Source of the DNA: Bacteroidia bacterium
Lineage (GTDB): Bacteria > Bacteroidota > Bacteroidia > SpSt-205
Length of the DNA stretch: 64,000 nt
Assembly (NCBI GenBank): GCA_026003235.1
Contig: BPGW01000008.1
Coordinates: forward strand, 62,001-126,000
Reading direction: 5' to 3'
The notes under the pieces were generated by a model, which saw only the letters and a list, made by a program, of their open reading frames with translations, did not search any database and was not told the origin of the DNA. Both the position numbers and the translations under genes were made by a program. Below, one piece after another: positions 53,062 through 61,026 of this stretch. Each line of letters starts with the position of its first letter. The first letter of the stretch is position 1.

Positions 53062-54177
53062 CAGGCTCAGGAACGCCTCTGCGCTGCGGCGCAGGTCAGA
53101 GAAGCGCTCCACCCAAGCTAAGTTTCTGGCTGGCCAAAAGGGCGGCTCGGTAAGGTATTTCTCCGCGGCAAAGAAGGCTTGACGCAGGTTTTCTGGCGTA
53201 AAGGGTTCAACAAACCAGGCATTGTAGCCGTGGGTAAGCAGTTCAAGGTAGGCGGGCAAGGCGGGGATGATGGGCAAGGCGCCGTACGCCCGGCCTTCTG
53301 CTAGGCTATAGCTATAGCCGTCGTACAGGGGAGCCGAGACAAAGGCCAAGCTCCGCCGCCATAGCTTAGCTATTTCTTTTTTATCTAAAATTTTTTCAAA
53401 CAAGAAAAATTTGTTTGGAAATCGTTTTTCTAAATCCTTGGCTTGGCGGGTGAGGTGGGGGTGGGGAGGGTAGGGGCCAGCGAGGCAAAAGAGAAGCAGG
53501 CGGCCCTGGGCGGCGAGGTAGAGATGGGCTGCCTCAAGGAGGATATCGGCTCGGTAGAAGGGTGTCAGCCCCCGCGGGAAGAGGAGACCTACCCGCTCCT
53601 CCCCTTCCCAACTGCCCCCCACCCGTTCAGGTCCTGTTGGTAGTTCAATATAATTTTTTTCTTTTTCAAAAAACTTTTCTGCTTTGCAAAGCTCATAGTT
53701 GTCAGCCAGGGCGAAGGCGGCTTCTTGGAGGGTTTGGCGCAGGAGGGGGGGCAGGAGGCGGCGGCGCAGCCAGGCGGCTGCCAGGCGGGGCAGGGTAGGG
53801 GAGGTGCTTTGGAGGCTCCAGCTGTAGCATAGGGGAGGAGCGCCAGGGGTGTATTCCAACAGGTCGGCCCCCATGGCGTAGGGCACATACGGCCGAAAGC
53901 CGCTTAGCCAGACCCATACCCCTGACGGCGTGAGGTGAAAAGGATGGGCTACCGCCACCTGGAGCGTTTCAAGCAGTCGGCGCAAGGCTCGGGCCCGCCT
54001 ATAAAAGTCCATCCACCGGGGGCGGGTCACCGGAGGGCCAACGCTGTGGTAGGGATGCACATCGGAGGGAGGAGGCTCCAGCCCTACAAAAACCACTTCT
54101 GCGCCGGCCGCCTGCAGAGCACGGCCCCACCGCCGCAGATGAAGGTCCTGGGCTGGCCCTATGAGGGCGATTCGCAT
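52984..54177 (-). CDS. Glycosyltransferase, GT4-like (GT-B fold)
   Basis: 397 aa. MRIALIGPAQDLHLRRWGRALQ is the N-terminal Rossmann start; the C-terminal domain shows VGLLFPRGLTPFYRADILLEA, LFCLAGPYPPHPHL, SAPLYDGYSYSLAEGRAYGA (E of the E-x7-E-like pair) and PAYLELLTHGYNAWFVEP, matching GT4 enzymes. It probably adds a sugar to surface polysaccharide or lipid. Some stretches (EKRFPNKFFLFEKILDKKE) are AT-rich in a GC-rich gene. Its start overlaps the end of the upstream gene by 19 bp, so they form an operon. Confidence 0.85.
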   Translation of the reverse strand: MRIALIGPAQDLHLRRWGRALQAAGAEVVFVGLEPPPSDVHPYHSVGPPVTRPRWMDFYRRARALRRLLETLQVAVAHPFHLTPSGVWVWLSGFRPYVPYAMGADLLEYTPGAPPLCYSWSLQSTSPTLPRLAAAWLRRRLLPPLLRQTLQEAAFALADNYELCKAEKFFEKEKNYIELPTGPERVGGSWEGEERVGLLFPRGLTPFYRADILLEAAHLYLAAQGRLLLFCLAGPYPPHPHLTRQAKDLEKRFPNKFFLFEKILDKKEIAKLWRRSLAFVSAPLYDGYSYSLAEGRAYGALPIIPALPAYLELLTHGYNAWFVEPFTPENLRQAFFAAEKYLTEPPFWPARNLAWVERFSDLRRSAEAFLSLLQAYLDRQPKEGREKQKQPQRRQKP

Positions 54178-54608
54178 AGTAGCCGCAAAGGCGCCGCTAA
54201 CGCACTCTCTCTAAGCGAAACGCAGCGCAAACCTCCTTCCTGGGCCTCTATCACGCGCCAGCTGGAGGGCCAAGCCCCTGTAAGATATATTTTTTTTATT
54301 TCAGAAAAATTTTTCAAAAAAATATTGCCTTCGTCTTGGATGGCTACCCACTCGGTGGGGAGGAGGCGCAGGCCTTGGCGGTGGACGGTCTCCCTGACGA
54401 GGCGCCAGAGGGTGTCGGTAGCGCAGCCCGAGATAGGCCCCTGCGCTATCACCTCAATGAAGTGGTGGTACGGAAACGCGATTCGGAAAGCGATCGGCCG
54501 GCCGTGGCTGCGCCAGCCTTGCAGGGCGGCGTGTAGGCTCTCGGACAGCGCAGCCTCTTCAGCTGGGGTGAGGCTCCGCTCCAGGAGAAAATGCCACCTT
54601 CGTTCCAT
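54159..54608 (-). CDS. Bacteroidota protein often mislabelled ABC transporter ATPase
   Basis: 149 aa from ATG 54608, 4 nt after box TATCTTAG. There are no Walker motifs. The pattern fits the small Bacteroidota family often mislabelled as ABC transporter ATPase: a W-x-x-HG phrase (GWRSHGRPIAFRI), FPYHHFIEVIAQGPISGCATDTLWRLV and LPTEWVAIQDEG. Function unknown. Its ATG overlaps that of the divergent PPTase gene. Confidence 0.7.
   Translation of the reverse strand: MERRWHFLLERSLTPAEEAALSESLHAALQGWRSHGRPIAFRIAFPYHHFIEVIAQGPISGCATDTLWRLVRETVHRQGLRLLPTEWVAIQDEGNIFLKNFSEIKKIYLTGAWPSSWRVIEAQEGGLRCVSLRESALAAPLRLLCESPS
54595..54602 (+). promoter_or_regulatory. Putative -7 box CACCTTCG for the PPTase
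   Basis: Two mismatches to TACCTTTG, spacer TTCC (4 nt) to ATG 54607, and it lies inside the first codons of the opposite gene. Confidence 0.4.
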
Positions 54609-55158
54609 GCCCCTAAGATACACCGGCCAGTGGAAAGGCGTCTCTTGGGCGGTGTGGAAGATAGAGGAGGAGGAAGAAGAGCTGTGGAAAAAAGCCGAGT
54701 TATCCTCACCTGAGGCGGCGTACCTCACCGCCATAGCTCATCCCCGTCGTCGGATGGAGTCGCTGGCGGCTCGGGCGGCGCGACAAAGCCTTCCTTGGAC
54801 GGGCTACGGTTCCCTGGCGCACAGTTACCCCTGGGCCGCCGCCGCCACCGCCCCCTTCCCAGTAGGCATAGACCTGGAAAGACGACGCCCTTTTCCGCAA
54901 ACCGTAGCCTCTTACTTCATGCAAGAAGCTGAAAGAGATCAGCTTCAGCATACAGATTTGACTTACTGGCATTTTTGGTGTGCTAAAGAGCTGGCTTACA
55001 AGCTACTATGCTCAGAATTTGACGCTGTGTCCTTTCGGCGGGAACTCTTTTTTGACGGGCAAGAGGTGGTTTTTCGGCGGGGAGGGGCCGAGCGGCGGAT
55101 TCGGGTGGGTTTTGTGGAAGGAGAAGCGTGGCTGTTGGGATTGGGGTTTTTTGTCTAA
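54607..55158 (+). CDS. 4'-phosphopantetheinyl transferase
   Basis: 183 aa from ATG 54607, read as the end of the long track ORF 53935-55158, whose upstream part is antisense to two genes. The Sfp/AcpS-type motifs are visible: SLAHSYPWAAAAT, VGIDLERRRPF (metal-binding Asp-x-Glu) and HFWCAKELAYKLL (W-x-x-K-E-x-x-x-K). It transfers phosphopantetheine from CoA to acyl-carrier proteins. The gene is clearly antisense only at the very start. Confidence 0.88.
   Translation: MPLRYTGQWKGVSWAVWKIEEEEEELWKKAELSSPEAAYLTAIAHPRRRMESLAARAARQSLPWTGYGSLAHSYPWAAAATAPFPVGIDLERRRPFPQTVASYFMQEAERDQLQHTDLTYWHFWCAKELAYKLLCSEFDAVSFRRELFFDGQEVVFRRGGAERRIRVGFVEGEAWLLGLGFFV
54613..54620 (-). promoter_or_regulatory. -7 box TATCTTAG for the 149-aa gene
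   Basis: Spacer GGGC (4 nt) to ATG 54608; lies inside the PPTase coding start. Confidence 0.45.
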
Positions 55159-55170
55159 CTTAGGCCCGAG

Positions 55171-55899
55171 ATGAGGGCCCGGGTGCTTGTGGTGGAAGAC
55201 GAAGAGCCCGCGCGACGGCTGCTGAGGCGGTACCTTGAGCAGCTGGGGGACCTTGAGCTGGACGAAGCCGTCGACGGCGAAGTGGCCCTCACTAAGCTCC
55301 AACAAGCCCCCTGGGACATCGTCCTGCTGGATATTGAAATGCCTGGGCTGGATGGGGTTTCCCTCATGCATTTTTGCGCAAGTCTTTCGCCCTCGCCTGC
55401 GGTGATTTTCACCACGGCTTACGCCGAGCATGCGGTGAAAGCCTTTGAGGGCGGCGCGGTAGATTACTTGCTCAAACCTTTTTCCAGGGAGCGGCTTAGG
55501 CAAGCCCTGGAGCGCGCCCTGCGTCGTCGTCAGACCGCAGAAAGGCCAGCCACCACGCCACGTATCCCTATCCCCCTTCACGAAGGGCATCTCCTTTTGC
55601 CGGTGACGGATCTCCTGGCCGTGCGGGTGGAGGATCGCACCCTGCACATAGAGACCCGGACGGGCGATAGGCTGCAAACGCGAGCTTACACCCTCCAGGG
55701 TCTGGAAGCGATGCTCCCTCCAGGGGCTTTTCTTCGCATTGCGCGAGATTGCCTCGTCCAGCTGGATGCGGTCCGAGAAGTGGTGCCCTGGTTTTCCGGA
55801 CGCTATAAGGTCGTGCTGCATACCGGCACGGTATATATGTGTAGTCGGGAATACGCCCGATCGCTGCTCAATGCCTTAGGCTTGTCGCGAGAAAAGTAA
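55171..55899 (+). CDS. LytTR-family response regulator
   Basis: 242 aa. The receiver domain has VLVVEDEEPARRLLRRYLE, the phospho-Asp in IVLLDIEMPGLDGV (about residue 54), the T/Y switch FTTAYAEHAVKAFEGGAVDYLLKPF and then a LytTR DNA-binding domain (LPVTDLLAVRVEDRTLHIET, GAFLRIARDCLVQLDAVREV). No histidine kinase is adjacent. It lies 12 nt behind the PPTase and 7 nt before the nuclease gene, so it could be cotranscribed with both. Confidence 0.94.
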   Translation: MRARVLVVEDEEPARRLLRRYLEQLGDLELDEAVDGEVALTKLQQAPWDIVLLDIEMPGLDGVSLMHFCASLSPSPAVIFTTAYAEHAVKAFEGGAVDYLLKPFSRERLRQALERALRRRQTAERPATTPRIPIPLHEGHLLLPVTDLLAVRVEDRTLHIETRTGDRLQTRAYTLQGLEAMLPPGAFLRIARDCLVQLDAVREVVPWFSGRYKVVLHTGTVYMCSREYARSLLNALGLSREK

Positions 55900-55906
55900 A
55901 AAACCC

Positions 55907-56842
55907 ATGCGTCCTATAGCCTTATTGTTTTTCCTGACTCTGGTGGGGCTGGCGGCTTGGCTGGTGTGGGATAAGCTGGCGGCGCGCCGCAAGACCCTTC
56001 CAGCAGAGGAGGCGGAAAAAGCTCCGGTACAGATCACGGATACGCTCCAGGAGGCGGCTTCTGGCGTGAGGTCTCCGGAAAAGCCTGCGCGTCCCAGCAA
56101 GCAGCCTAGCACCCCTCCAGCCTCCGCTAAAGGCTTAGCGCTGGAAGCGTTGTACGCCAGCGTCTCAGGGTGTCAGGTGGTTCGGCATCGGTATTACGCT
56201 TTGTGTTATGACGAGGCGGCGGAGCAGGCTCGCTGGACGGTGCATGTGCTGGAGGGTAGGCGTCTGGCCCAGAGCCGGGTGCGGCGCACCCAGGACTTTC
56301 GGCCTGATGCGGCCGTGGCCACCGCCTCCGCTCAGCTGCAAGACTATGCGCGCTCAGGCTACGATCGAGGGCACCTCGTCCCAGCGGGTGACTTCAAATG
56401 GGATTCGGTGGGGATGAGCGAAACCTTTTACCTGTCCAACATGAGCCCGCAACTTCATGAGTTCAACGCAGGCATTTGGGAAGAGGTAGAAAGCACGGTG
56501 CGTGCCTGGGCTCGGCAAAAGGGACGGCTGGTTGTGTATACGGGCCCCGTGCTGGACAGACCCTCAGGGTACATTGGGCCGAATCGTGTGGCTGTGCCGC
56601 GCGCCTTCTATAAAGTGGTGTATGCCCTTGAGGGCGAGGCGCCGGCGGCTGCGGTGGGCTTTTTGGTGCCTCACAAGCCCAGTCGTCGCCCTCCCCTGGA
56701 GTTTCTCGTGCCGGTGGACTCGGTGGAAAAGGTGACGGGGGTAGACTTCTGGCCGGCTTTGCCGGATCCGCTGGAAGCCCGCTTGGAGAGCCGCGTGGAC
56801 AAAACCTTCTGGTCCGCGCCTGTTTCTCGTCGGCGGCGCTAA
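55907..56842 (+). CDS. Membrane-anchored DNA/RNA non-specific endonuclease (NUC1)
   Basis: 311 aa. An N-terminal anchor (LLFFLTLVGLAAWLVW) and a charged linker precede the NUC domain: SGYDRGHLVPAGDFKWD (the catalytic DRGH, around residue 157), FYLSNMSPQLHEFNAGIW (metal Asn) and VVYTGPVLD. It cleaves DNA and RNA with Mg, outside the cytoplasm, probably for nutrient or eDNA digestion. The stop codon overlaps the next -7 box. Confidence 0.93.
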   Translation: MRPIALLFFLTLVGLAAWLVWDKLAARRKTLPAEEAEKAPVQITDTLQEAASGVRSPEKPARPSKQPSTPPASAKGLALEALYASVSGCQVVRHRYYALCYDEAAEQARWTVHVLEGRRLAQSRVRRTQDFRPDAAVATASAQLQDYARSGYDRGHLVPAGDFKWDSVGMSETFYLSNMSPQLHEFNAGIWEEVESTVRAWARQKGRLVVYTGPVLDRPSGYIGPNRVAVPRAFYKVVYALEGEAPAAAVGFLVPHKPSRRPPLEFLVPVDSVEKVTGVDFWPALPDPLEARLESRVDKTFWSAPVSRRRR

Positions 56843-56847
56843 CTTTG
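56840..56847 (+). promoter_or_regulatory. -7 box TAACTTTG for the acetyltransferase
   Basis: 7 nt before ATG 56855. Its first three bases are the nuclease stop codon. Confidence 0.6.
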
Positions 56848-56854
56848 CCTTTAC

Positions 56855-58051
56855 ATGCCTGTCGTCTCTGCTACCAAGCCGGTCCACCGCTCGGCTTTCC
56901 TTGCCCTGCCGCGAGCCCTCTACGCAGACGACCCCCATTGGGTGGGACCCCTTGACCTTGAACTCAAGGCCCTCTTTGACCCCCGCAAAAATCCCCACTT
57001 TGCCGAGGGAGAAGCGCACTGGTGGGTAGCCTATTCCTCGCGGGGTCAGCCCGTGGGACGAATCGCCGCTTTCGTTTACTGGCCCAAAGCCCGAAGGTAC
57101 CCCATACCCATAGGCGGCCTCGGCTTTTTTGAGTGTGTGGAAGACTATGCGGTGGCCGAAGAACTCCTCAGCACCGCCCAAGCGTGGCTGGCAGAACGCG
57201 GCCTCCAAGCCATGGAAGCCTTTGTCAACTTCGGCGAGAATGACCGCTTCTGGGGCGTCCTCATAGAGGGGTTTGACCAGCCGCCCGCTTACGGGATGCC
57301 CTACAATAAGCCGTATTACGCCGACTTTTTAGCCCGGTATGGCTTTGAGCTGTACTTCCGCCAAGAGTCCCGAGAACTGGATCTGCGCCAGATTCCCGAG
57401 CGGATTGTGCGCATTGCTCAGCGCGCAGCCCAGAAGGAAGGCGTCACTTTTGCCTACCCAGACCTGCGCCACCTGCGCAAGTACGCCCTGGACTTCATGA
57501 CGATTTACAACGATGCTTGGCAGTACCATGAGCATTTTGTGCCGCTTTCGGAGGAGCGGGTACAGCGGCTGGTGGAAAGCTTGCGGCCCGTCCTGATAGA
57601 GGAAATGATCTACTTTGCGTATGTGGAAGGGGAGCCGGCAGGGGTGATTTTGGCCCTGCCGGACCTAAACCAGATATTTCGTCCTTGGCGGGGTAAGCCT
57701 TCTCTCTTTCAGCTTCTGGCTTTTTTGTGGCGCAAGCGCCGTAAGTACGCCTGGTATCGTCGGCGGGGCATTTTGACCCGGGCCCGCGTGATGTTGATGG
57801 GCGTGCGGCCTAAATACCAGCGGCGAGGTCTGGAGTCGGCTTTGGCTTACCTGCCGGTGCCCCCCGTCGTGCAAATGGGCATCACCCACGCCGAACTGAG
57901 CTGGGTAGGGGACTTCAATCCAGCCATGTTGGCGGTGCTGGAGGCTACCCAAGCCCGCAAAAGCCATATCCACGCTACCTTCCGCTACTATTTCACCCCG
58001 CAGGCGCGCGAGCGCGCCCGAACCGCCTCCGCTATCATCAGCCGAGCCTAA
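56855..58051 (+). CDS. GNAT-like acyltransferase family protein
   Basis: 398 aa. The start MPVVSATKPVHRSAFLALPR is followed by PHWVGPLDLELKALFDP and GRIAAFVYW, GGLGFFECVEDYAVAEELL, then a C-terminal domain with FAYVEGEPAGVILALPDLNQ and the acetyl-CoA-like loop MGVRPKYQRRGLESALA. This matches large two-domain proteins of the GNAT superfamily common in Bacteroidota and Chloroflexi. The acceptor is unknown. Promoter placement fixes the ATG. Confidence 0.82.
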   Translation: MPVVSATKPVHRSAFLALPRALYADDPHWVGPLDLELKALFDPRKNPHFAEGEAHWWVAYSSRGQPVGRIAAFVYWPKARRYPIPIGGLGFFECVEDYAVAEELLSTAQAWLAERGLQAMEAFVNFGENDRFWGVLIEGFDQPPAYGMPYNKPYYADFLARYGFELYFRQESRELDLRQIPERIVRIAQRAAQKEGVTFAYPDLRHLRKYALDFMTIYNDAWQYHEHFVPLSEERVQRLVESLRPVLIEEMIYFAYVEGEPAGVILALPDLNQIFRPWRGKPSLFQLLAFLWRKRRKYAWYRRRGILTRARVMLMGVRPKYQRRGLESALAYLPVPPVVQMGITHAELSWVGDFNPAMLAVLEATQARKSHIHATFRYYFTPQARERARTASAIISRA

Positions 58052-58056
58052 AGACC

Positions 58057-58064
58057 TACTTTTG
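58057..58064 (+). promoter_or_regulatory. -7 box TACTTTTG for the trans-sulfuration gene
   Basis: Spacer CACC (4 nt) to GTG 58069. Confidence 0.65.
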
Positions 58065-58068
58065 CACC

Positions 58069-59217
58069 GTGAAATGGCACACCCTGGCGGTGCACGCAGG
58101 CACCGAACCGGACCCTCTTACCGGCGCGGTCATGGTGCCGGTGTATTTCACTTCTACCTACGCGCAAGAAGCGCCTGGCGTCCACAAGGGCTACGAGTAC
58201 AGCCGCACCCATAACCCTACCCGCACAGCCTTGGAGGTGGCGCTGGCGCAATTAGAAGGTGCCGCTTATGCGCTAGCTTTCTCTTCGGGGTTAGCGGCCA
58301 GCGACGCCGTCCTTCGCCTTCTGGCCCCGGGTGACCATGTGATCGCAAGCCGTGACCTGTACGGCGGCACCTACCGCCTGCTGCGCCGGGTGTTTGAGCC
58401 GTGGGGCCTCCAAGTGGATTTTGTAGATACCACAGACCCCGCTTGCGTGGAGGCCGCCTTTCGTCCTACTACGCGCCTGGTGTGGGTGGAAACCCCCAGT
58501 AACCCCCTCTTACAGGTCTCGCCCATTGCGGCGCTGGCGGACCTGGCCCACAGCCGCGGGGCCCTGCTGGTCGTAGATAACACCTTCGCCACACCCTACC
58601 TTCAGCGCCCCCTGGAGATGGAAGCCGATATCGTGGTGCATTCCGCCACCAAGTATTTGGGGGGCCATTCGGACGTCGTGATGGGCGCTCTCATGCTGAA
58701 TCGAGCCGACCTGCATGACAAGCTCCGCTTCCTCCAGAACGCCGTGGGGGCTGTGCCGGGACCTATGGACGCCTTCCTCGTGCTGCGGGGGGTGAAGACC
58801 CTCCCCCTGCGCATGCAAAAGCACAGCGAAAACGCCCTCAAAATCGCCGAGTTTTTAGCTACCCACCCCAAAGTCACCAAGGTTTATTACCCTGGGCTTC
58901 TCACGCATCCCCAGTACCTCCTGGCCAAGCAGCAAATGCGTTTGCCGGGGGGCATGCTCTCTTTTGAAGTCAAGGTCGCTTCGGTGGAGGAGTTAGAAGG
59001 CTTCTGGCGAGCGCTGCAGATCTTCACGCTGGCGGAAAGCCTCGGAGGGGTTGAGTCGCTTATCAACCACCCTGCCACCATGACCCACGCCTCTATCCCC
59101 GAGGAGCAGCGGCTGGCCCTCGGTATCACCCCAGGCCTCCTCCGCCTCTCCGTAGGCGTAGAGGACCCTGACGACCTCATAGAAGACCTCAAAAACGCTC
59201 TAAGTAAAATTTCCTAA
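58069..59217 (+). CDS. Cystathionine gamma-synthase/gamma-lyase family PLP enzyme
   Basis: 382 aa from GTG 58069, 4 nt after the -7 box. Features are YEYSRTHNPTRTALEVALAQ, the PLP region SSGLAASDAV, VDNTFATPYLQRPLEM and the PLP lysine in HSATKYLGGHSDVVMG (around residue 199), ending in SLGGVESLINHPATMTHAS. It makes or splits cystathionine for methionine/cysteine metabolism; sequence alone does not tell synthase from lyase. Followed by the C29 tract. Confidence 0.93.
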   Translation: MKWHTLAVHAGTEPDPLTGAVMVPVYFTSTYAQEAPGVHKGYEYSRTHNPTRTALEVALAQLEGAAYALAFSSGLAASDAVLRLLAPGDHVIASRDLYGGTYRLLRRVFEPWGLQVDFVDTTDPACVEAAFRPTTRLVWVETPSNPLLQVSPIAALADLAHSRGALLVVDNTFATPYLQRPLEMEADIVVHSATKYLGGHSDVVMGALMLNRADLHDKLRFLQNAVGAVPGPMDAFLVLRGVKTLPLRMQKHSENALKIAEFLATHPKVTKVYYPGLLTHPQYLLAKQQMRLPGGMLSFEVKVASVEELEGFWRALQIFTLAESLGGVESLINHPATMTHASIPEEQRLALGITPGLLRLSVGVEDPDDLIEDLKNALSKIS

Positions 59218-59230
59218 GCTCGCATTCGTA

Positions 59231-59259
59231 CCCCCCCCCCCCCCCCCCCCCCCCCCCCC
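59231..59259. repeat. C29 homopolymer tract
   Basis: 29 consecutive C bases, the longest homopolymer in the window, 13 bp after the trans-sulfuration stop and 31 bp before the -7 box of the PAS-SpoIIE gene. Length is prone to slippage in the cell and in sequencing. Confidence 0.9.
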
Positions 59260-59290
59260 GACTTTTGCGTAGGTTGTCTGCGAAAGTGCA

Positions 59291-59298
59291 TATCTTTG
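59291..59298 (+). promoter_or_regulatory. -7 box TATCTTTG for the PAS-SpoIIE gene
   Basis: Spacer CCGT (4 nt) to ATG 59303. Confidence 0.7.
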
Positions 59299-59302
59299 CC
59301 GT

Positions 59303-61009
59303 ATGGCCTCTATGATGGAGCTGCTGGCTAAACTGGTACAGAAGCCAGACGGCAAGGCCTCTACGCTGGGCTTGGCGGAGATGCCTTTGGATCCTCGCTT
59401 GGCGGACCTCATGGCTAAGTTTTTTCCCATGCCGGTCTTTGTGCTGAATAAGCAGAAAGACCGGATTGAGTGGGCAAGTCCGGGGGGTATGCTTTTCCTG
59501 GGCATGGACGGGCAGCGGCTTCAAAAGACAGGGGCGCAGGCCTTCTTAGAGGGGTATTTTTGGCCCGCAGAGGCCCTCACGCGTCTCTACACCCAAGGCG
59601 CTCGGGAAGGGATGTTTGAAAGCCGGGTTCGCACCCCGCAGGGAGAACGGTTAGTCCAGGGCTTCTGGATGGGATTGCCCAACGAAAAAGGCGAGTGTTG
59701 TCGGTTTTTGGTGGGCTTCCAAGACGTGACCGAAATCCAGGCCATGAAGCAGGAGCTGCTGCAGTACTCGGAGGAGCTTCAGCAGCAGGTAGATCAAGTA
59801 GAGCAGGCCCTGGCTGAGAAGCAAAAGCTTGTAGAGGAGCTGCGGGAGAAAAGTGAACAGCTTCGGCTCTTGGCGGCCGCTTCGGCCTACTCCGCCAACA
59901 TGAAGTTTATTTTAGATCGGGAGGGGCGCGTGGTGTGGGTGAATCGGACGTTTGAGCGGGCCTCGGGGTGGGAGGCCAAAGAGCTGGTGGGCAAGCATGT
60001 GTCGGAGATAGGGGGCAGCTTTGCTCACCTTCTGCGAGGGCCTGATGACACGCCTGGCCCAGATACCCTCATTACAGCCCACTTTGTGCGGGCGCCCTTC
60101 ACCGAGGAAATTTACGCCCGAGACCGAGAAGGGCGGGGATTTTGGATGCTTCTCACCTTGGCGCCTATCCACGACGCGGCGGGCGAGGTGACCCACTACG
60201 TCGGCGCCCTCCTGAATGTGCATAAACAGCGTGAGCAAAAGCGCCTCTTAGAGGAGAAGCAAGCCGAGCTGGAAGCTTCTCTGCGGTATGCTCGCCGCAT
60301 CCAGGAAAAGTTTCTCTCGGGAGCAGAAAAGCTCAAAGAGTACTTTTCGGAGGTGGGGGTGCTTTACTTACCCCAAGGACAGGTAGGAGGCGACTTTTAC
60401 CAGGCCTTTCCGGTGGAAGGGGGCGTATTGGTGGGGGTAGGAGATGGCACGGGGCACGGGGTGCCCGCGGCTTTGCTAACCATTTATGCGATGACGCTTT
60501 TGCGGCGTGGGGTGCGGGAGCAGGGAGTGAACCTGGAGGCCCTCTATCGGTTCCTCATGGACGATTTGACAGAAGTTTTTGGAGGGCCAGAGGGGCTGAG
60601 CGAGGGGTTTGAACTGGCGCTCTTGTATTATGAGCCGACGACTCGGCGGGCGACCTATTTGGGGGTAGGGCGGCCCCTCTGGGTGCTGCGCAGCGGCGAA
60701 ATCTACCCCGTCAGTGGAAGCCGAGGAGACCTGAGCGTTACAGGGGCTGACTGGAGAGAAGAATCGCCCACACCGCAGAGCCTTACCCTTTTGCCGGGGG
60801 ATCGGTTGTACCTTTTTTCGGATGGGGTGACCGATCAGCTGAACCCCGAGGGTAAACGATTCTCTTCCAGCCGCCTCAAGAGCTTCTTGCAAACCAACAG
60901 CTACTTGCCGGTGGAGGAGCAGGTTTCGCTTTTGCGGCAGGCGCTGGCGCACTGGGCGATGGGCACGCCGCAGACCGATGATATGCTCCTGCTGGCGATG
61001 CAAGTGTAA
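59303..61009 (+). CDS. PAS-PAS-SpoIIE protein phosphatase
   Basis: 568 aa. A PAS domain (residues about 40-145, ending FLVGFQDVTEIQ), a coiled coil (residues about 148-195), a second PAS domain (FILDREGRVVWVNRTFERASG, ending HYVGALLNVHKQREQ), another coiled coil with the linker YARRIQEKFL, and a PP2C/SpoIIE domain with VGGDFYQAFP, GVGDGTGHGVPAAL and, at the end, GTPQTDDMLLLAM. The metal aspartates are present. It likely dephosphorylates an anti-sigma antagonist or a gliding/T9SS regulator. No such partner is beside it. Confidence 0.92.
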   Translation: MASMMELLAKLVQKPDGKASTLGLAEMPLDPRLADLMAKFFPMPVFVLNKQKDRIEWASPGGMLFLGMDGQRLQKTGAQAFLEGYFWPAEALTRLYTQGAREGMFESRVRTPQGERLVQGFWMGLPNEKGECCRFLVGFQDVTEIQAMKQELLQYSEELQQQVDQVEQALAEKQKLVEELREKSEQLRLLAAASAYSANMKFILDREGRVVWVNRTFERASGWEAKELVGKHVSEIGGSFAHLLRGPDDTPGPDTLITAHFVRAPFTEEIYARDREGRGFWMLLTLAPIHDAAGEVTHYVGALLNVHKQREQKRLLEEKQAELEASLRYARRIQEKFLSGAEKLKEYFSEVGVLYLPQGQVGGDFYQAFPVEGGVLVGVGDGTGHGVPAALLTIYAMTLLRRGVREQGVNLEALYRFLMDDLTEVFGGPEGLSEGFELALLYYEPTTRRATYLGVGRPLWVLRSGEIYPVSGSRGDLSVTGADWREESPTPQSLTLLPGDRLYLFSDGVTDQLNPEGKRFSSSRLKSFLQTNSYLPVEEQVSLLRQALAHWAMGTPQTDDMLLLAMQV

Positions 61010-61014
61010 AGGGT

Positions 61015-61022
61015 TACCTTTG
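61015..61022 (+). promoter_or_regulatory. -7 box TACCTTTG for the lolA-like gene
   Basis: Spacer TGCT (4 nt) to GTG 61027. Confidence 0.65.
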
Positions 61023-61026
61023 TGCT

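Noticed and set aside
53935-54606. Upstream part of the 407-aa ORF containing the PPTase
   Set aside because: It is antisense to two real genes; only the part from 54607 shows PPTase motifs.
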